Of a stretch of DNA of 64,000 bases, positions 52,220-61,617 are shown piece by piece; within the stretch, counting starts at the first letter, position 1; the number at the start of each line of letters is the position of its first letter. Where the stretch lies: the NCBI RefSeq assembly GCF_000526495.1, contig NZ_JAGE01000001.1, positions 1,610,001 through 1,674,000 of the forward strand, given 5' to 3'. The position numbers were made by a program, and so were the translations under genes. The notes under the pieces were generated by a model. That model ran no database searches and had not been told where the DNA came from. It worked only from the letters and a program-made list of their open reading frames with translations. The stretch is from Ruminiclostridium josui JCM 17888 (GTDB lineage Bacteria; Bacillota; Clostridia; Acetivibrionales; DSM-1351).

Positions 52220-55063
52220 TTATTTAGCAATCTGAGTAAAGCTTGCTATTAAGTTAGAACCGTTATCAGTAATACCAGCTGCTGAGTTGTATGATACTGA
52301 AGTCTGGTTAGCTACAAAATCTGTTCCTGTAAGAACTATTGTTGTTGCATCTCCACTCTTCAGAGCTACTGAAGTCAACTTAGCATCTCCGCCTGTTACT
52401 GAGAAACCATTCAATGTTGCTGCAAGAGTATCTGCCTTGATTGCTTCGTCAAACTTAACTTCGATAGTTCCACCAACCACTGTTACTGATACTACAGAAG
52501 CAGTTATCTTATCACCTATCTCTTTTCCTGCATTGTCACTGAGTACAGTTCCTAAGAAGCTCTTAGTACCTGCTGCTGATGAAGCTACAAGTGATACTGC
52601 ATTATCTGAAGATTTTGCATCAGCACTTAATTCAGAACCGAGGTTGAATATAACTTCTGATTTTCCGTCACTGTTAACAGTGTGGCCTGCTACTGAAAGG
52701 TTTATTCCGGTATCAGTACCATCTGCAATCAGGCTGTAACCTGCTGCTGTAACTGCTGACAATCTTCCGTCATATGTTACCTTGATTTGTTTCTTAGCGA
52801 TTGCTTCAACCTTTTCGATTGCTATTGCATCTGCTTCAGGGTCAGCGTTAGCTGCAAATGCTGCCAGTCCGTTTCCTGCTGCATCTCTAACAGCTCCTAC
52901 TACTATATTGATATCACTTATTGCAGTGGTTCCGTTATCAATTACGATTGTTACTGACTTCTTGTCTGCTGCAACTGTAATAGTATCGTTGTCACCAAGA
53001 ACTGCTGCTGTTCCGCCATTTACAACCTTCATGAAGTTTGCTTTCACTAATGATGCTGCATCCATTACTTCACTAAATGGGATGTAAACTGTTGCTTTTT
53101 GATGGTTTGCATCTGATAAATCTATTAAATGTTTAGCTGTACCAAGGGTTGGTCTAACTGTATCATTTATATTTAATGTTGCACTGTAAGCGTCCATTAC
53201 GTTAGGAACAAGTGCAGTATCTTTTACATTCTTAACTTCTACTGTGTAGCTACCACCACCAAGAGCATTAGCTGTTGAAGTTGTCAATGTTACTTCATTA
53301 GCGTTGTCGCCGCCAAGTACAGGTGTATTGATTGTAACTACTTTACCTGCTGAATCTTTAACTATGAAGTTAGATGCTGTTTCAGCAGATGCTTGTTCTA
53401 ATTTCTTGCTGAATATTACTTTCAATGTTGAAGCATCAACAAATTTAACTTCTGTAACTGCAGGCTTAACTGTATCCATTGCTACTGCCAAGTCAAGGCT
53501 TAGAGCTTCAAGCTTATTTCCCCATAAGTCTTGAATCTTATTTCCTGTATCACTGCTATAAGCAATATACAGTTTGTTAGCACCAAGAGGAATAGGCATT
53601 GCTGACCAGTCAATTGTTATTTCTGTTGAAGAGTTAACTATTACTTTAGCATTTGAACCTGCTAATTCATAGAGGTTGCTATTGTAAGTGTGTCTGTAAA
53701 GTACGTTTTCATCTTTTACATTAGTTACAGGCTTATTGAAAGTCACTTTAACTTCTGTAGGTGATACAGACTTAACTGTTGCTACAGGAGCTGTAGCGTC
53801 AGCTGCAACTGTAAAGTTAATTGTTCTTGAAATTACCTTGTAATCAGCGTAGTCGCTTACGTTTGTGCCGTTGATTTTAAGTGAATGTTCACCATTTGTG
53901 AGGTTAACACCAACTGTAACATCAACCTTGTTATTTCCGTTTGCAACTGCATTTGTTACAATGTAGTTACCATTATCAATAGTGTACTCAGCGTTGTTTA
54001 TTCCCTTTATAGGCTCGCTGTATTCAACTGTGATAGTCTGTGGTCCTGTTACTGTTACTCCTGTAACTGTTGGTACAGTTGTATCTGCAACTGCAACTGA
54101 ATCATTTGTATAAGAAGCGATAGTCTTTACTACAACCTTTGCTACTGTTCCATTATTGAAGTTTGAACCCAATGTAACGATTGCTGTTTTACCGTCAGCC
54201 TGAAGTTCTACTGTACCGCCACTTGCTAGGTCAGTTGATGAACCGCTGTTAAATGCATTGAAGTATTCAATCTTTTCTACAACTGACTTGTCAACTGTCT
54301 TGTTGAATACTACTTGAATTTGTTTCAGATTCAACGCCTTTACGCTATCTACTGCAAGAACTTCTGGAGCTACTATAAGTCCAGCATTTTCAGCAATTGC
54401 TTTGAGGCTTGGATTAGCTTCTACTATTTTTTCAATTATTGTTGCTTTTCCGTCAGAGTATTCTGATGTCAATGAACCAAACATGATTCCTACTGCCTGA
54501 TCTCTGAGAAGTGCCTTCTGAGCATATGCAAGATAATCAGCGATTTCTTTTGCACCATCAACCTTTGAAAGTTGATTTACTGCTTCAGTCCAGCTAGATA
54601 CTGTGTATCCGAGCTGCTTAAGAATCAGAGTAGCGAATTGTCCTCCGAGAAGAGCTTCGTTAGCATTTACATATACATCTCCGGTAGTTGTGTCTTTTGA
54701 ACCTGACATAACATTGTTCTTGACTAAATAAGCCAATCTTTTCTTTGCATATGTCGGTACTTTGTCGGCATCTGCAAAATCTTTAAGAATTTCATTTGCT
54801 TCTTCTTCTGTTAATGCTTGTGCAGCATTATCCATATTGAAGAGTTTTGCTAATAAAGTTGCACCTTGTCCTCTTGTAAGTGATGTTTCAAGAGATGGTA
54901 CGAATGAAGTGTCGCTAGTTCCAGCGTACAACTCCAATTGATTAAGAACACTTGCTTTTTCTCCGTTTACCGGACTGTATGTGGCTGCAAATGTCGGTAC
55001 CACTGATGATAACATTATTGCACCGGCAACAACTGCAGCAGAAATCTTTTTAAAATTTCCCAT
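52220..55063 (-). CDS. Large SLH-domain surface protein (S-layer-like), copy 2
   Basis: 947 residues. Signal peptide (ending VVPTFAATY), SLH-type N-terminus (SLETSLTRGQGATLLAKLF, RLAYLVKNNVMSGSKDTTTG), then Big_5-like domains: KQIQVVFNKTVD, TITVEYSEPIK, TLKVIFSKKLE, VYIPFSEVMDAASLVKANFM. It parallels copy 1 segment by segment (for example IAIEKVEAIAKKQIKVTYDGRLS versus IKIEKVEAIAKKQIKVTFTGRLS), pointing to tandem duplication. GGGAGGATTCAGTAA precedes the start. Probably a major surface-layer protein. Confidence 0.9.
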   Translation of the reverse strand: MGNFKKISAAVVAGAIMLSSVVPTFAATYSPVNGEKASVLNQLELYAGTSDTSFVPSLETSLTRGQGATLLAKLFNMDNAAQALTEEEANEILKDFADADKVPTYAKKRLAYLVKNNVMSGSKDTTTGDVYVNANEALLGGQFATLILKQLGYTVSSWTEAVNQLSKVDGAKEIADYLAYAQKALLRDQAVGIMFGSLTSEYSDGKATIIEKIVEANPSLKAIAENAGLIVAPEVLAVDSVKALNLKQIQVVFNKTVDKSVVEKIEYFNAFNSGSSTDLASGGTVELQADGKTAIVTLGSNFNNGTVAKVVVKTIASYTNDSVAVADTTVPTVTGVTVTGPQTITVEYSEPIKGINNAEYTIDNGNYIVTNAVANGNNKVDVTVGVNLTNGEHSLKINGTNVSDYADYKVISRTINFTVAADATAPVATVKSVSPTEVKVTFNKPVTNVKDENVLYRHTYNSNLYELAGSNAKVIVNSSTEITIDWSAMPIPLGANKLYIAYSSDTGNKIQDLWGNKLEALSLDLAVAMDTVKPAVTEVKFVDASTLKVIFSKKLEQASAETASNFIVKDSAGKVVTINTPVLGGDNANEVTLTTSTANALGGGSYTVEVKNVKDTALVPNVMDAYSATLNINDTVRPTLGTAKHLIDLSDANHQKATVYIPFSEVMDAASLVKANFMKVVNGGTAAVLGDNDTITVAADKKSVTIVIDNGTTAISDINIVVGAVRDAAGNGLAAFAANADPEADAIAIEKVEAIAKKQIKVTYDGRLSAVTAAGYSLIADGTDTGINLSVAGHTVNSDGKSEVIFNLGSELSADAKSSDNAVSLVASSAAGTKSFLGTVLSDNAGKEIGDKITASVVSVTVVGGTIEVKFDEAIKADTLAATLNGFSVTGGDAKLTSVALKSGDATTIVLTGTDFVANQTSVSYNSAAGITDNGSNLIASFTQIAK

Positions 55064-55198
55064 TTACTGAATCCTCCCTAGATGTTTTCTGGCCAATAGT
55101 TTTACCGGGATAAAATCGGCCATTAGATTTTTGTCCCCGGCTTGAAATGGTTTGAAATCAAGGCCTTACGAGTAACTGCCCGCCTCAATTGCATACTC
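55064..55198 (-). promoter_or_regulatory. Structured 5' leader of SLH copy 2
   Basis: About 130 nt. On the minus strand, CCGGGGACAAAAATC can pair with GATTTTATCCCGG, and CTTGA/TCAAG and GGCC-containing segments offer further stems. It does not match a riboswitch class I know. It probably stabilises the mRNA or tunes translation of a highly expressed surface protein. Confidence 0.4.
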
Positions 55199-55228
55199 AT
55201 TATAACACCAGAATTTTTACCGGGTCAA
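55199..55228 (-). promoter_or_regulatory. Promoter of SLH copy 2
   Basis: On the minus strand, TTGACC (55223-55228), 18-bp spacer, TATAAT (55199-55204). Confidence 0.75.
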
Positions 55229-55302
55229 CATAATAAGATATTATGTAAATTAATTGTAATCCCCATGTAATAAAGGTTTTGAGCAGAAATGAGCAAACGT
55301 AG

Positions 55303-55336
55303 AAACAGAGCTGTCTTTGATAAGACAGCTCTGTTT
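55303..55336 (-). terminator. Terminator of glgCD
   Basis: Perfect 15-bp inverted repeat AAACAGAGCTGTCTT (55303-55317) / AAGACAGCTCTGTTT (55322-55336), loop TGAT, 30 bp past the glgD stop. The T tract is short on the minus strand. Confidence 0.75.
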
Positions 55337-55366
55337 TATAAGTAATTATTAATTATAAACTAATTA

Positions 55367-56485
55367 TTACACAATAACATTTTTCCCAATAATAATTGGC
55401 CATGATTTCTCACCCTTGAGGCATTTGTTTCTTGAAAGTATAACGTTTTTGTCAAGTATGGCATAGTTAAGGGCCGAATCTTCTTCGATTATACTTCCTT
55501 GCATTATAATGCTGTCTTTTACCACAGCACCCCGTTTTACTGTGACTCCTCTGAAAAGTACGCTGTTTTCAACTGTTCCTTCAATAATGCATCCATCCGC
55601 AATTATTGAGTTTTTAACCTCTGCTTCTTCATTATACTTGGCAGGTGCTTCATCCTTGACTTTTGTATATATTTTTAAATTCCCCAATAATTCGTTGTTT
55701 ACCGCAGGGTCCAACAAATCCATATTGCATTTGTAGTACATCTGTACCGTAGACATGCTTCTCCAATAGCCATTATATTTATATCCATAGATTTTGAGCT
55801 TATGGAGCATCTTTATTATAATATCAAGTACAAAGTCATAGTATCCATGTGCAACGCTTTCTTCAAGAAGTGCAATCAATAATTCTCTTTTTATCATATA
55901 AATACCCAGAGAACCATTGAGCGTATTTGGATGCATTGGCTTTTCCTGAAAATCGATTACTCTAGATGAACTGTCAAGCTGCATTATACCCATGTTGCTC
56001 AGTTCCTCCATTGGTATATCATTCATTTCACGATAAGCAACTGTTATATCCGCTTCCTTCTCTTTATGAGCCCTTAGCATGTCGTCAAAGGTTGTAGTAA
56101 ATATACAATTACCTTGAGCTATCAGTACATATTCTTCATTACTCCTTTTAAGGAAGGTTAGATTGTTGTACATGGCATCGGCAGTACCTCTGTACCAGCC
56201 CGTACCTTCATCGGATAAAAATGGTGGAAAAAGAAAAAGTCCGTCTGTTTTTCTATCCAAATCCCATTCTTTACCAGAACCAAGGTGATCCATTAGTGAC
56301 CTGAAGCTGTATTGAGTTATTACACCTATATTGGTAATTCCTGAATTAACCATATTTGACAGTACAAAATCAATAGCTCTGTATTTTCCTCCTACCGGCA
56401 CTGCCGGGCTGGATCTTATTGTCGAAAGCTCCTTAAGCTTTGTGTTACGTCCCCCTGACATTATTATTCCCATCACATTTTTCAT
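55367..56485 (-). CDS. glgD: GlgD, regulatory-type subunit of ADP-glucose pyrophosphorylase
   Basis: 372 residues. It shares the nucleotidyltransferase fold and C-terminal beta-helix with GlgC, but its N-terminal loop reads [20 protein letters not shown] instead of [12 protein letters not shown], losing the usual catalytic G-x-RL arginine. In Firmicutes GlgD pairs with GlgC and raises its activity. The start overlaps the glgC stop by 4 bp. The C-terminal left-handed helix is visible in [20 protein letters not shown]. Confidence 0.92.
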   Translation of the reverse strand: MKNVMGIIMSGGRNTKLKELSTIRSSPAVPVGGKYRAIDFVLSNMVNSGITNIGVITQYSFRSLMDHLGSGKEWDLDRKTDGLFLFPPFLSDEGTGWYRGTADAMYNNLTFLKRSNEEYVLIAQGNCIFTTTFDDMLRAHKEKEADITVAYREMNDIPMEELSNMGIMQLDSSSRVIDFQEKPMHPNTLNGSLGIYMIKRELLIALLEESVAHGYYDFVLDIIIKMLHKLKIYGYKYNGYWRSMSTVQMYYKCNMDLLDPAVNNELLGNLKIYTKVKDEAPAKYNEEAEVKNSIIADGCIIEGTVENSVLFRGVTVKRGAVVKDSIIMQGSIIEEDSALNYAILDKNVILSRNKCLKGEKSWPIIIGKNVIV

Positions 56486-57762
56486 TCCGCAACACCACCT
56501 TTAAATACGCTTTTACCGGATTCTACATTTAAAGATGTAAAATCCGCTGCCGAAGCTCCTATATCAATCATAACATTCTTTCCAATTACAGCATCTGCAG
56601 GTATGCTTGCCTCTTCTCCTACAACCGTAATACCTGAGTTATATATTCCAGGCTTGTATTCATTAGGAACATCCGCACCTTCTCCAAGTCTAGCTTTTTC
56701 GCCTATTATAACCTGCTCACTGATAATAGATCTGTTTACGTATGCATTTTTACATACTCTTGAATTGGACATTATAATCGAGTCCTGAATAAATGCTCCC
56801 TCTTCTATATAAGCACCCGGAAATAAAATGGAGTTTACAACTGTTCCATAAACCGAGCAGCCTTCTGCTACTAGTGATTTTTTTACACAGGCACTACTAG
56901 CTATATAGTGAGCCGGCTTAACAGGATTCGGTGTATAAATTCTCCATTCCGGATCAAATAGATTAAATTGAGGAACTCTGCTTACCAAATCCATATTTGA
57001 TTCCCAAAAAGCTTGTATTGTCCCTACATCTCTCCAATAGCCGGAATACTGGTATGCCCACATACTTTTCCCATCTCCAAGCATTGCGGGAATTATGTTT
57101 TTTCCAAAATCATTTTCGGAATCAGAGCATTCATTATCCTTTATTAAATACTCTCTTAGAATTGGCCAGTTGAAAATATAAACCCCCATAGATGCAAGGG
57201 TACTTTTAGGATTTTTGGGTTTTTCTTCGAACTCATAAATTTTACCGTTTGCATGACAATTCATAATGCCGTATCTGCTAGCCTCTTCATAAGGCACATT
57301 AATAACTGAAATTGTGGCATCTGCTTGGTTTTCCTTGTGAAAATCAAGCATTTTGGAATAATCCATTTTGTAGATATGATCACCAGATAGAATAATTACA
57401 TAATGAGGGGAATACTTGTCTATATACTGAATATTCTGATAAACTGCGTTTGCAGTGCCTTTAAACCATTCTCCTATTTCCGCCTTTAAATAGGGGGATA
57501 ATATGGTAACACCACCGTCTATTCTGTCCATATCCCATGGTTTGCCTATTCCTATATGAGCATTGAGCTTTAGCGGTTGATATTGGGTCAGAACACCTAC
57601 TGTATCAATTCCGGAATTTATACAGTTACTAAGAGAAAAGTCAATTATTCTATATTTCCCTCCATATAGAACCGCAGGTTTGGCCACATTCTTAGTGAGT
57701 ACACCCAGACGGCTTCCCTGGCCCCCAGCCAGCAACATTGCTATCATTTCTTTCCTAATCAT
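56482..57762 (-). CDS. glgC: Glucose-1-phosphate adenylyltransferase GlgC
   Basis: 426 residues. Catalytic features: [72 protein letters not shown] and a C-terminal beta-helix ([20 protein letters not shown]). It makes ADP-glucose for glycogen synthesis, an important carbon sink in cellulolytic clostridia. It forms an operon with glgD. No glycogen synthase gene is within the window. Confidence 0.96.
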   Translation of the reverse strand: MIRKEMIAMLLAGGQGSRLGVLTKNVAKPAVLYGGKYRIIDFSLSNCINSGIDTVGVLTQYQPLKLNAHIGIGKPWDMDRIDGGVTILSPYLKAEIGEWFKGTANAVYQNIQYIDKYSPHYVIILSGDHIYKMDYSKMLDFHKENQADATISVINVPYEEASRYGIMNCHANGKIYEFEEKPKNPKSTLASMGVYIFNWPILREYLIKDNECSDSENDFGKNIIPAMLGDGKSMWAYQYSGYWRDVGTIQAFWESNMDLVSRVPQFNLFDPEWRIYTPNPVKPAHYIASSACVKKSLVAEGCSVYGTVVNSILFPGAYIEEGAFIQDSIIMSNSRVCKNAYVNRSIISEQVIIGEKARLGEGADVPNEYKPGIYNSGITVVGEEASIPADAVIGKNVMIDIGASAADFTSLNVESGKSVFKGGVAE

Positions 57763-57888
57763 TGCACCAACTCCCGGTTAACTGATTTTATGCTGCCATA
57801 ACGTATAATTTACTTTTATATTTCTACATTTAATTTGCATTTCCCTTTATATATAGCAATAAATTACCACTTTATAACAAAATATTCT

Positions 57889-58665
57889 CTAGCAATGGGA
57901 AATAAGCCACTCAAAAGTTTTTAGCCTTTCCTTGTTCTGTATTTGGATACCTGAATCAAAAAAAACTACATTCCCGCCATCAGTATTTGTGCTAATAAGC
58001 CGTCTCTCCTCCAGTAAACGCTTAAGATATCTGATTGTCCCTTCGCTACCGTCTATTATATCAATAAAAGGAGGGAGAGCCTGTTTAAATGCATTCCTGT
58101 ATATCGGAAAATGAGTACACCCTAAAACCAAAGTTTTATAATTTTCCAGATTAATGCCTGCTAATTTGTTTTTTATTACAGGTATAACTTTTCTATAATC
58201 AAAAATCATATTCTCAGCTAACTCAACCAACTCAGGAAAAGGCAGATAATCAACTACATGTTCCTGATCAACTCTTTGCACCAGGTTGTGGAATTTTTCT
58301 TCACGAAGAGTTAAGGCAGTAGCAAGGACAAGAACCCTTTTTCCATTACCGTTTAGAACAGCAGGCTTCACCGCGGGTTCCATGCCTAATATAGGAAAAT
58401 CGTACATCCCTCTGAGTTCTTTTACAGCAATACTTGTAGCGGTATTACATGCTACAACAAGTGCTTTGATTCCTTGATTCACCAAAAATTCTACGGCTTG
58501 AAAAACATATTTCCTTACTTCTTCCTTTGTCTTTGTTCCATAAGGCACATGTTCGATATCTGCATAATATATGTAATTTTCTTTGGGAAGCTGTCTCAGC
58601 GCCTCGCTTAAAACTGTTATCCCGCCAAAGCCGGAATCTAAAAAACCTATTTTATTGGTGTTCAT
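57889..58665 (-). CDS. murI: Glutamate racemase MurI
   Basis: 258 residues with both catalytic cysteines: ALVVACNTATSIAVKEL (Cys73) and KTLVLGCTHFPIYR (about Cys185). The opening KIGFLDSGFGGITVL contains the conserved Asp-Ser pair. It makes D-glutamate for peptidoglycan. It lies between glgC and a small membrane-protein gene. The ribosome binding site is weak (GGAG 13 bases upstream of the ATG). Confidence 0.95.
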   Translation of the reverse strand: MNTNKIGFLDSGFGGITVLSEALRQLPKENYIYYADIEHVPYGTKTKEEVRKYVFQAVEFLVNQGIKALVVACNTATSIAVKELRGMYDFPILGMEPAVKPAVLNGNGKRVLVLATALTLREEKFHNLVQRVDQEHVVDYLPFPELVELAENMIFDYRKVIPVIKNKLAGINLENYKTLVLGCTHFPIYRNAFKQALPPFIDIIDGSEGTIRYLKRLLEERRLISTNTDGGNVVFFDSGIQIQNKERLKTFEWLISHC

Positions 58666-58699
58666 CTAAATCCAACTACTCCTTTGCCATTTGTATCTT

Positions 58700-59101
58700 T
58701 TAAAATTCCCTCCTGCGAGTGTTTTTAGACATCTTTGTCATAACACTAAATATAATCCACCCTATTATGCAATAAATAACTGAAGGAAGGAAATATATAA
58801 AATACATCAAATCCTTAAACATTATAGAAAATTCTCCGGTACCATAAAAACTGTACATTGATATTCCTAATGAATACAACGCCGAAAGCATTAGGCTGAC
58901 AGGTACAATAACTAATGTTTCAGCTTCCCACAACCTTCTGTACAAAAGCAGTATAACAGCAGGGTATAATATCGAAGTTGCCCCAAAAACAATATAAGTT
59001 CCGACCATTGGCAAATTCAGCTGTACAATTATCACCAGCATAATTATAATAACAATCCCATTGAAGATACTAATTCCCAATGCCCTGAAAACTCTTCTCA
59101 T
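58700..59101 (-). CDS. Small four-helix membrane protein, unknown function
   Basis: 133 residues with four hydrophobic segments (SIFNGIVIIIMLVIIVQLNL; YIVFGATSILYPAVILLLY; LVIVPVSLMLSALYSLGI; FLPSVIYCIIGWIIFSV) and a basic C-terminus (MSKNTRRREF). GAGGTAGCT precedes the ATG. It lies 34 bp upstream of murI and may be co-transcribed. No family recognised. Confidence 0.7.
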   Translation of the reverse strand: MRRVFRALGISIFNGIVIIIMLVIIVQLNLPMVGTYIVFGATSILYPAVILLLYRRLWEAETLVIVPVSLMLSALYSLGISMYSFYGTGEFSIMFKDLMYFIYFLPSVIYCIIGWIIFSVMTKMSKNTRRREF

Positions 59102-59232
59102 AGCTACCTCATCTATATATAAAATTCATATGTTTAAACTTATTTATTATTATATAATATCATGTTTCCGGTTATCAAATTTTATTACTATAACCAGTTT
59201 GACTGTATGTTTAGAATTTAAAGGATTTTTTG

Positions 59233-59262
59233 TTAACCATTTGGCGTATTATTGAATATAAT
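59233..59262 (+). promoter_or_regulatory. Candidate promoter of the DUF6385 gene
   Basis: TTAACC (59233-59238), 18-bp spacer, TATAAT (59257-59262), 33 bp before the ATG. The -35 is only moderate, so an activator or an alternative sigma factor is possible. Confidence 0.5.
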
Positions 59263-59294
59263 GTAGTAAAAACAAATAAAAAGGAGTGAACATT

Positions 59295-60254
59295 ATGCCC
59301 GGAATGCCAATTTATCAGGATTCTCCGGCGAATCTAAAAAATCAGATTTTTGCAACAAATGGATCAGCTGTAATTAATGTTCAGGCTGACAATACAGGTA
59401 GATTGAAGGTAGCAACAGACGTATCTTCTCCCCTTGCTGTTGACGTAAACGAGGCTGCGAACAGTATCGCTGTCTACGGTAATGATGGTACTACAAACCA
59501 AATTTTAAAAACAAATTCAACTGGTCAGCTGGATATCAGACCTTTAACCGTTTCTGATACCGTTAGCGTTAATATTACTGAAGCTGATGACAGTATTGCT
59601 GTTTATGGTAACGATGGTACTACAAACCGCATTCTTAAAACAAATGCTACTGGTCAACTGGATATCAGGCCTTTAACCGTTTCTGATACCGTTAGTGTTA
59701 GTATTACAGAAGCTGATGACAGTATTGCTGTTTATGGTAACGATGGTACTACAAACCGCATTCTTAAAACAAATGCTACTGGTCAGTTAGATATCAGACC
59801 CCTTACTTCTTCTGATACCGTTAATGTTGATATTTCTCACGAAACCGACAGTATTGCTGTCTATGGTAGTGACGGTACTGACAGTCATGTTCTATTAACT
59901 GATTCAAATGGGGTATTGCAGGTAAGCCAATCTCGTAACTTTATAGATTCTACACTCGCAACCTCAGCCACAACCGACAGTTATCAATATACTGCACAGC
60001 AAGAAATTGCTCAACTCACAACTTATCAGTTCTTTGTAAAAAATACAGGAGACACAAACAATGTTACTGTTTTGGTTGAATTAAGTCCTAATGGTACAGA
60101 TTGGGTAGCTGACTCTGAAGAACGTGAAGTTAAGCCCGGTGAGGCGACTATTATAACTTCAAGTAAATTCTTAAAATATATACGTTTAGGATACAAATCC
60201 ACCACTTCCAGTTCCAGCACAGATATAAACGTTATTTTCCAAGGTCAAAGCTAA
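59295..60254 (+). CDS. DUF6385-type repeat protein, unknown function
   Basis: 319 residues from the ATG at 59295 (MPGMPIYQDSPANLKNQIF), eight bases after AAGGAG. There is no signal peptide. Residues about 56-215 are tandem 43-residue units (SIAVYGNDGTTNRILKTNAT, GQLDIRPLTVSDTV-), followed by a C-terminal beta-rich domain about 220-319 (ATTDSYQYTAQQEIAQLTTY, TFFVKNTGDTNNVTVLVELS-like) that matches the DUF6385 style. Similar proteins occur in spore-forming Firmicutes, sometimes in many copies. Location and role are unknown; a spore-coat or surface structural role is only a guess. Confidence 0.8.
   Translation: MPGMPIYQDSPANLKNQIFATNGSAVINVQADNTGRLKVATDVSSPLAVDVNEAANSIAVYGNDGTTNQILKTNSTGQLDIRPLTVSDTVSVNITEADDSIAVYGNDGTTNRILKTNATGQLDIRPLTVSDTVSVSITEADDSIAVYGNDGTTNRILKTNATGQLDIRPLTSSDTVNVDISHETDSIAVYGSDGTDSHVLLTDSNGVLQVSQSRNFIDSTLATSATTDSYQYTAQQEIAQLTTYQFFVKNTGDTNNVTVLVELSPNGTDWVADSEEREVKPGEATIITSSKFLKYIRLGYKSTTSSSSTDINVIFQGQS
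59460..59930 (+). repeat. Tandem 129-bp repeats inside the DUF6385 gene
   Basis: Units begin at 59460, 59589, 59718 and 59847 (the last partial), each with AACAGTAT/GACAGTATTGCTGT followed by GGTAA-GATGGTACTACAAA. Units 2 and 3 are almost identical at the nucleotide level, including third codon positions, so expansion or conversion is recent. Confidence 0.92.
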
Positions 60255-60270
60255 TGATAAATAGTCAGAG

Positions 60271-60297
60271 AAAGCACCCTGTACACAGGGTGCTTTT
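60271..60297 (+). terminator. Terminator of the DUF6385 gene
   Basis: Perfect hairpin AAAGCACCCTGT / ACAGGGTGCTTT (60271-60282 and 60285-60296) followed by TTTTTATTT. Confidence 0.92.
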
Positions 60298-60301
60298 TAT
60301 T

Positions 60302-60382
60302 TGCCTAAATAACTAGTCCTTTAGAAAAATAATATTAATAGCCTGCTTCGTGCCTTCTCAGGTTCAAGTCCTATTTAGGTAT
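60302..60382 (+). other. tRNA-like fragment or inverted repeat
   Basis: TGCCTAAAT at 60302-60310 can pair with ATTTAGGTA at 60374-60382 (one G-T pair), and just inside the right arm lies AGGTTCAAGTCCT, a T-arm-like core. The 80-base spacing fits a tRNA, but no proper D-arm or anticodon stem can be drawn. It could be a decayed tRNA gene or chance. Confidence 0.3.
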
Positions 60383-60387
60383 GCAAA

Positions 60388-60417
60388 AAATCCTCGACAG
60401 AAATCTGTCGAGGATTT
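60388..60417 (-). terminator. Terminator of tRNA-Pro
   Basis: Perfect 14-bp inverted repeat AAATCCTCGACAGA (60388-60401) / TCTGTCGAGGATTT (60404-60417) with a minus-strand TTTTTT tract, three bases past the tRNA. Confidence 0.9.
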
Positions 60418-60420
60418 AGC

Positions 60421-60496
60421 TGGTCGGAGTGAGAGGACTTGAACCTCCAGCATCTTGGTCCCAAACCAAGCGCGCTGCCAATTGCGCTACACCCCG
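60421..60496 (-). tRNA. tRNA-Pro (anticodon TGG)
   Basis: Minus strand: acceptor CGGGGTG/CACTCCG, D-arm TAGCGCAATTGGCAGCGCG, anticodon stem CTTGG/CCAAG with loop TTTGGGA (anticodon TGG), T-arm GAGGTTCAAGTCCTC, discriminator A and encoded CCA (60421-60423). Confidence 0.96.
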
Positions 60497-60499
60497 CTA

Positions 60500-60530
60500 T
60501 TTGCACACTCGTTGTTTTCTCGAGTGCAAA
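60500..60530 (-). other. Imperfect hairpin upstream of tRNA-Pro
   Basis: TTTGCACACTCG (60500-60511) faces CGAGTGCAAA (60521-60530) with a 2-base bulge. It lies at the 5' side of the tRNA and may be a processing signal. The rest of the 303-bp gap to 60799 shows AT-rich sequence with no convincing promoter. Confidence 0.3.
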
Positions 60531-60799
60531 AGTATTTTACTATAGCCCCAAAATATAATCAATTCGTACATTGAGCATATTTCAGCATTTACCCTTCTGT
60601 TTCTTTAATATGCTCACTTTTACACCGTTTTATTACCTGTTTTGTCAAATTAATTTTATTTTTGAATGTACATGTATGCTTTTAGGCCATTACTGTTTAC
60701 AAAAACAATATATCCAATATGTAATATAATTGAAATCTAATATCTCTTGATACGTAATGGTAGTTTTTTTATAATGAAGTAAAACTAAGGAAAAAGGAT

Positions 60800-61519
60800 G
60801 TGGTGTTTATACAGCGTATTTTAGGGCAAGTTAGACGGGCGGTTCAGGACTATAACATGATTGAAGCTGGGGACAGAATTGCAGTTGGCGTAAGCGGCGG
60901 AAAAGATAGCATGACCCTTCTTACTGCACTAAGACAGCTCCAGAATTTTTATCCAAAAAAGTTTGAACTTGAGGCAATCAGTCTTACAATGGGTATAGGA
61001 AATGCCGATTTCACTCCGGTTGCAGAATATTGCAAACAAATAGGTGTTAATTATACTATTGAAGAAACTCTGATTGGAAAGATAATTTTTGAGGTAAGAA
61101 ATGAAAAGAATCCTTGTTCTATGTGTGCAAATCTTAGAAGAGGAGCTCTCCATAATAAAGCAAAAATGCTTGGATGCAATAAGGTTGCCCTCGGTCATCA
61201 TAGGGATGATGCCGTTGAAACCCTGTTGCTTAGCACTTTCTATGAAGGAAGAATACATACTTTTTCTCCTGTAACTTACCTTGACAGGAAGGATTTACAC
61301 CTTATTCGTCCTCTTATTTATACTGAAGAAAAACAAATAAAATCAGTTGTAAAGTCAGCGGATCTGCCAATTGTTAAAAGTCCATGTCATGTTGATGGTA
61401 AAACCAAACGTCAGTATATCAAGGATTTACTTCTGGAACTCCAAAAAGATAACAAAGAAATTAAAAGTAACCTTTTTGGAGCTATAAAACGTGCGGAAAT
61501 CGACGGATGGCACGAATAA
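60800..61519 (+). CDS. TtcA-like tRNA 2-thiocytidine/thiolation ATPase
   Basis: About 238 residues. The PP-loop ATPase motif is IAVGVSGGKDSMTLL near residue 29. The Fe-S/catalytic cysteines are PCSMCANLRRGAL (CxxC near 112) and IVKSPCHVDGK near 195; KVALGHHRDDAVETLL follows the second nucleotide-binding motif. This pattern matches the TtcA family that sulfurates C32 of some tRNAs. The start is GTG at 60800 or 60803; the second is better spaced from AAAAAGGAT. Family call firm; tRNA target inferred. Confidence 0.88.
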   Translation: MVFIQRILGQVRRAVQDYNMIEAGDRIAVGVSGGKDSMTLLTALRQLQNFYPKKFELEAISLTMGIGNADFTPVAEYCKQIGVNYTIEETLIGKIIFEVRNEKNPCSMCANLRRGALHNKAKMLGCNKVALGHHRDDAVETLLLSTFYEGRIHTFSPVTYLDRKDLHLIRPLIYTEEKQIKSVVKSADLPIVKSPCHVDGKTKRQYIKDLLLELQKDNKEIKSNLFGAIKRAEIDGWHE

Positions 61520-61524
61520 CATAA

Positions 61525-61584
61525 TACCCCGTAAAGTTGTTGCAATGGAACCTAGGTAAAGCCACTTAATTTCACAACGGGGTA
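61525..61584 (+). other. Long-range hairpin between ttcA-like gene and the glycosidase gene
   Basis: TACCCCGT (61525-61532) pairs with ACGGGGTA (61577-61584), closing a 44-base loop with inner TTGTTG/CAAC pairing. There is no T tract, so it is more like a structured leader of the next gene than a terminator. Confidence 0.4.
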
Positions 61585-61617
61585 AATCAACATAATATTG
61601 GGGGTATATACAAAAAA

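Noticed and set aside
59460-59930. CRISPR-like array from regularly spaced similar sequence
   Set aside because: The 129-bp units are contiguous, in frame and coding; there are no spacers.
61540-61585. Cyclic-di-GMP riboswitch, suggested by GGTAAAGCCAC
   Set aside because: The other conserved blocks of the class (GCAAA repeat and tetraloop receptor) are absent.
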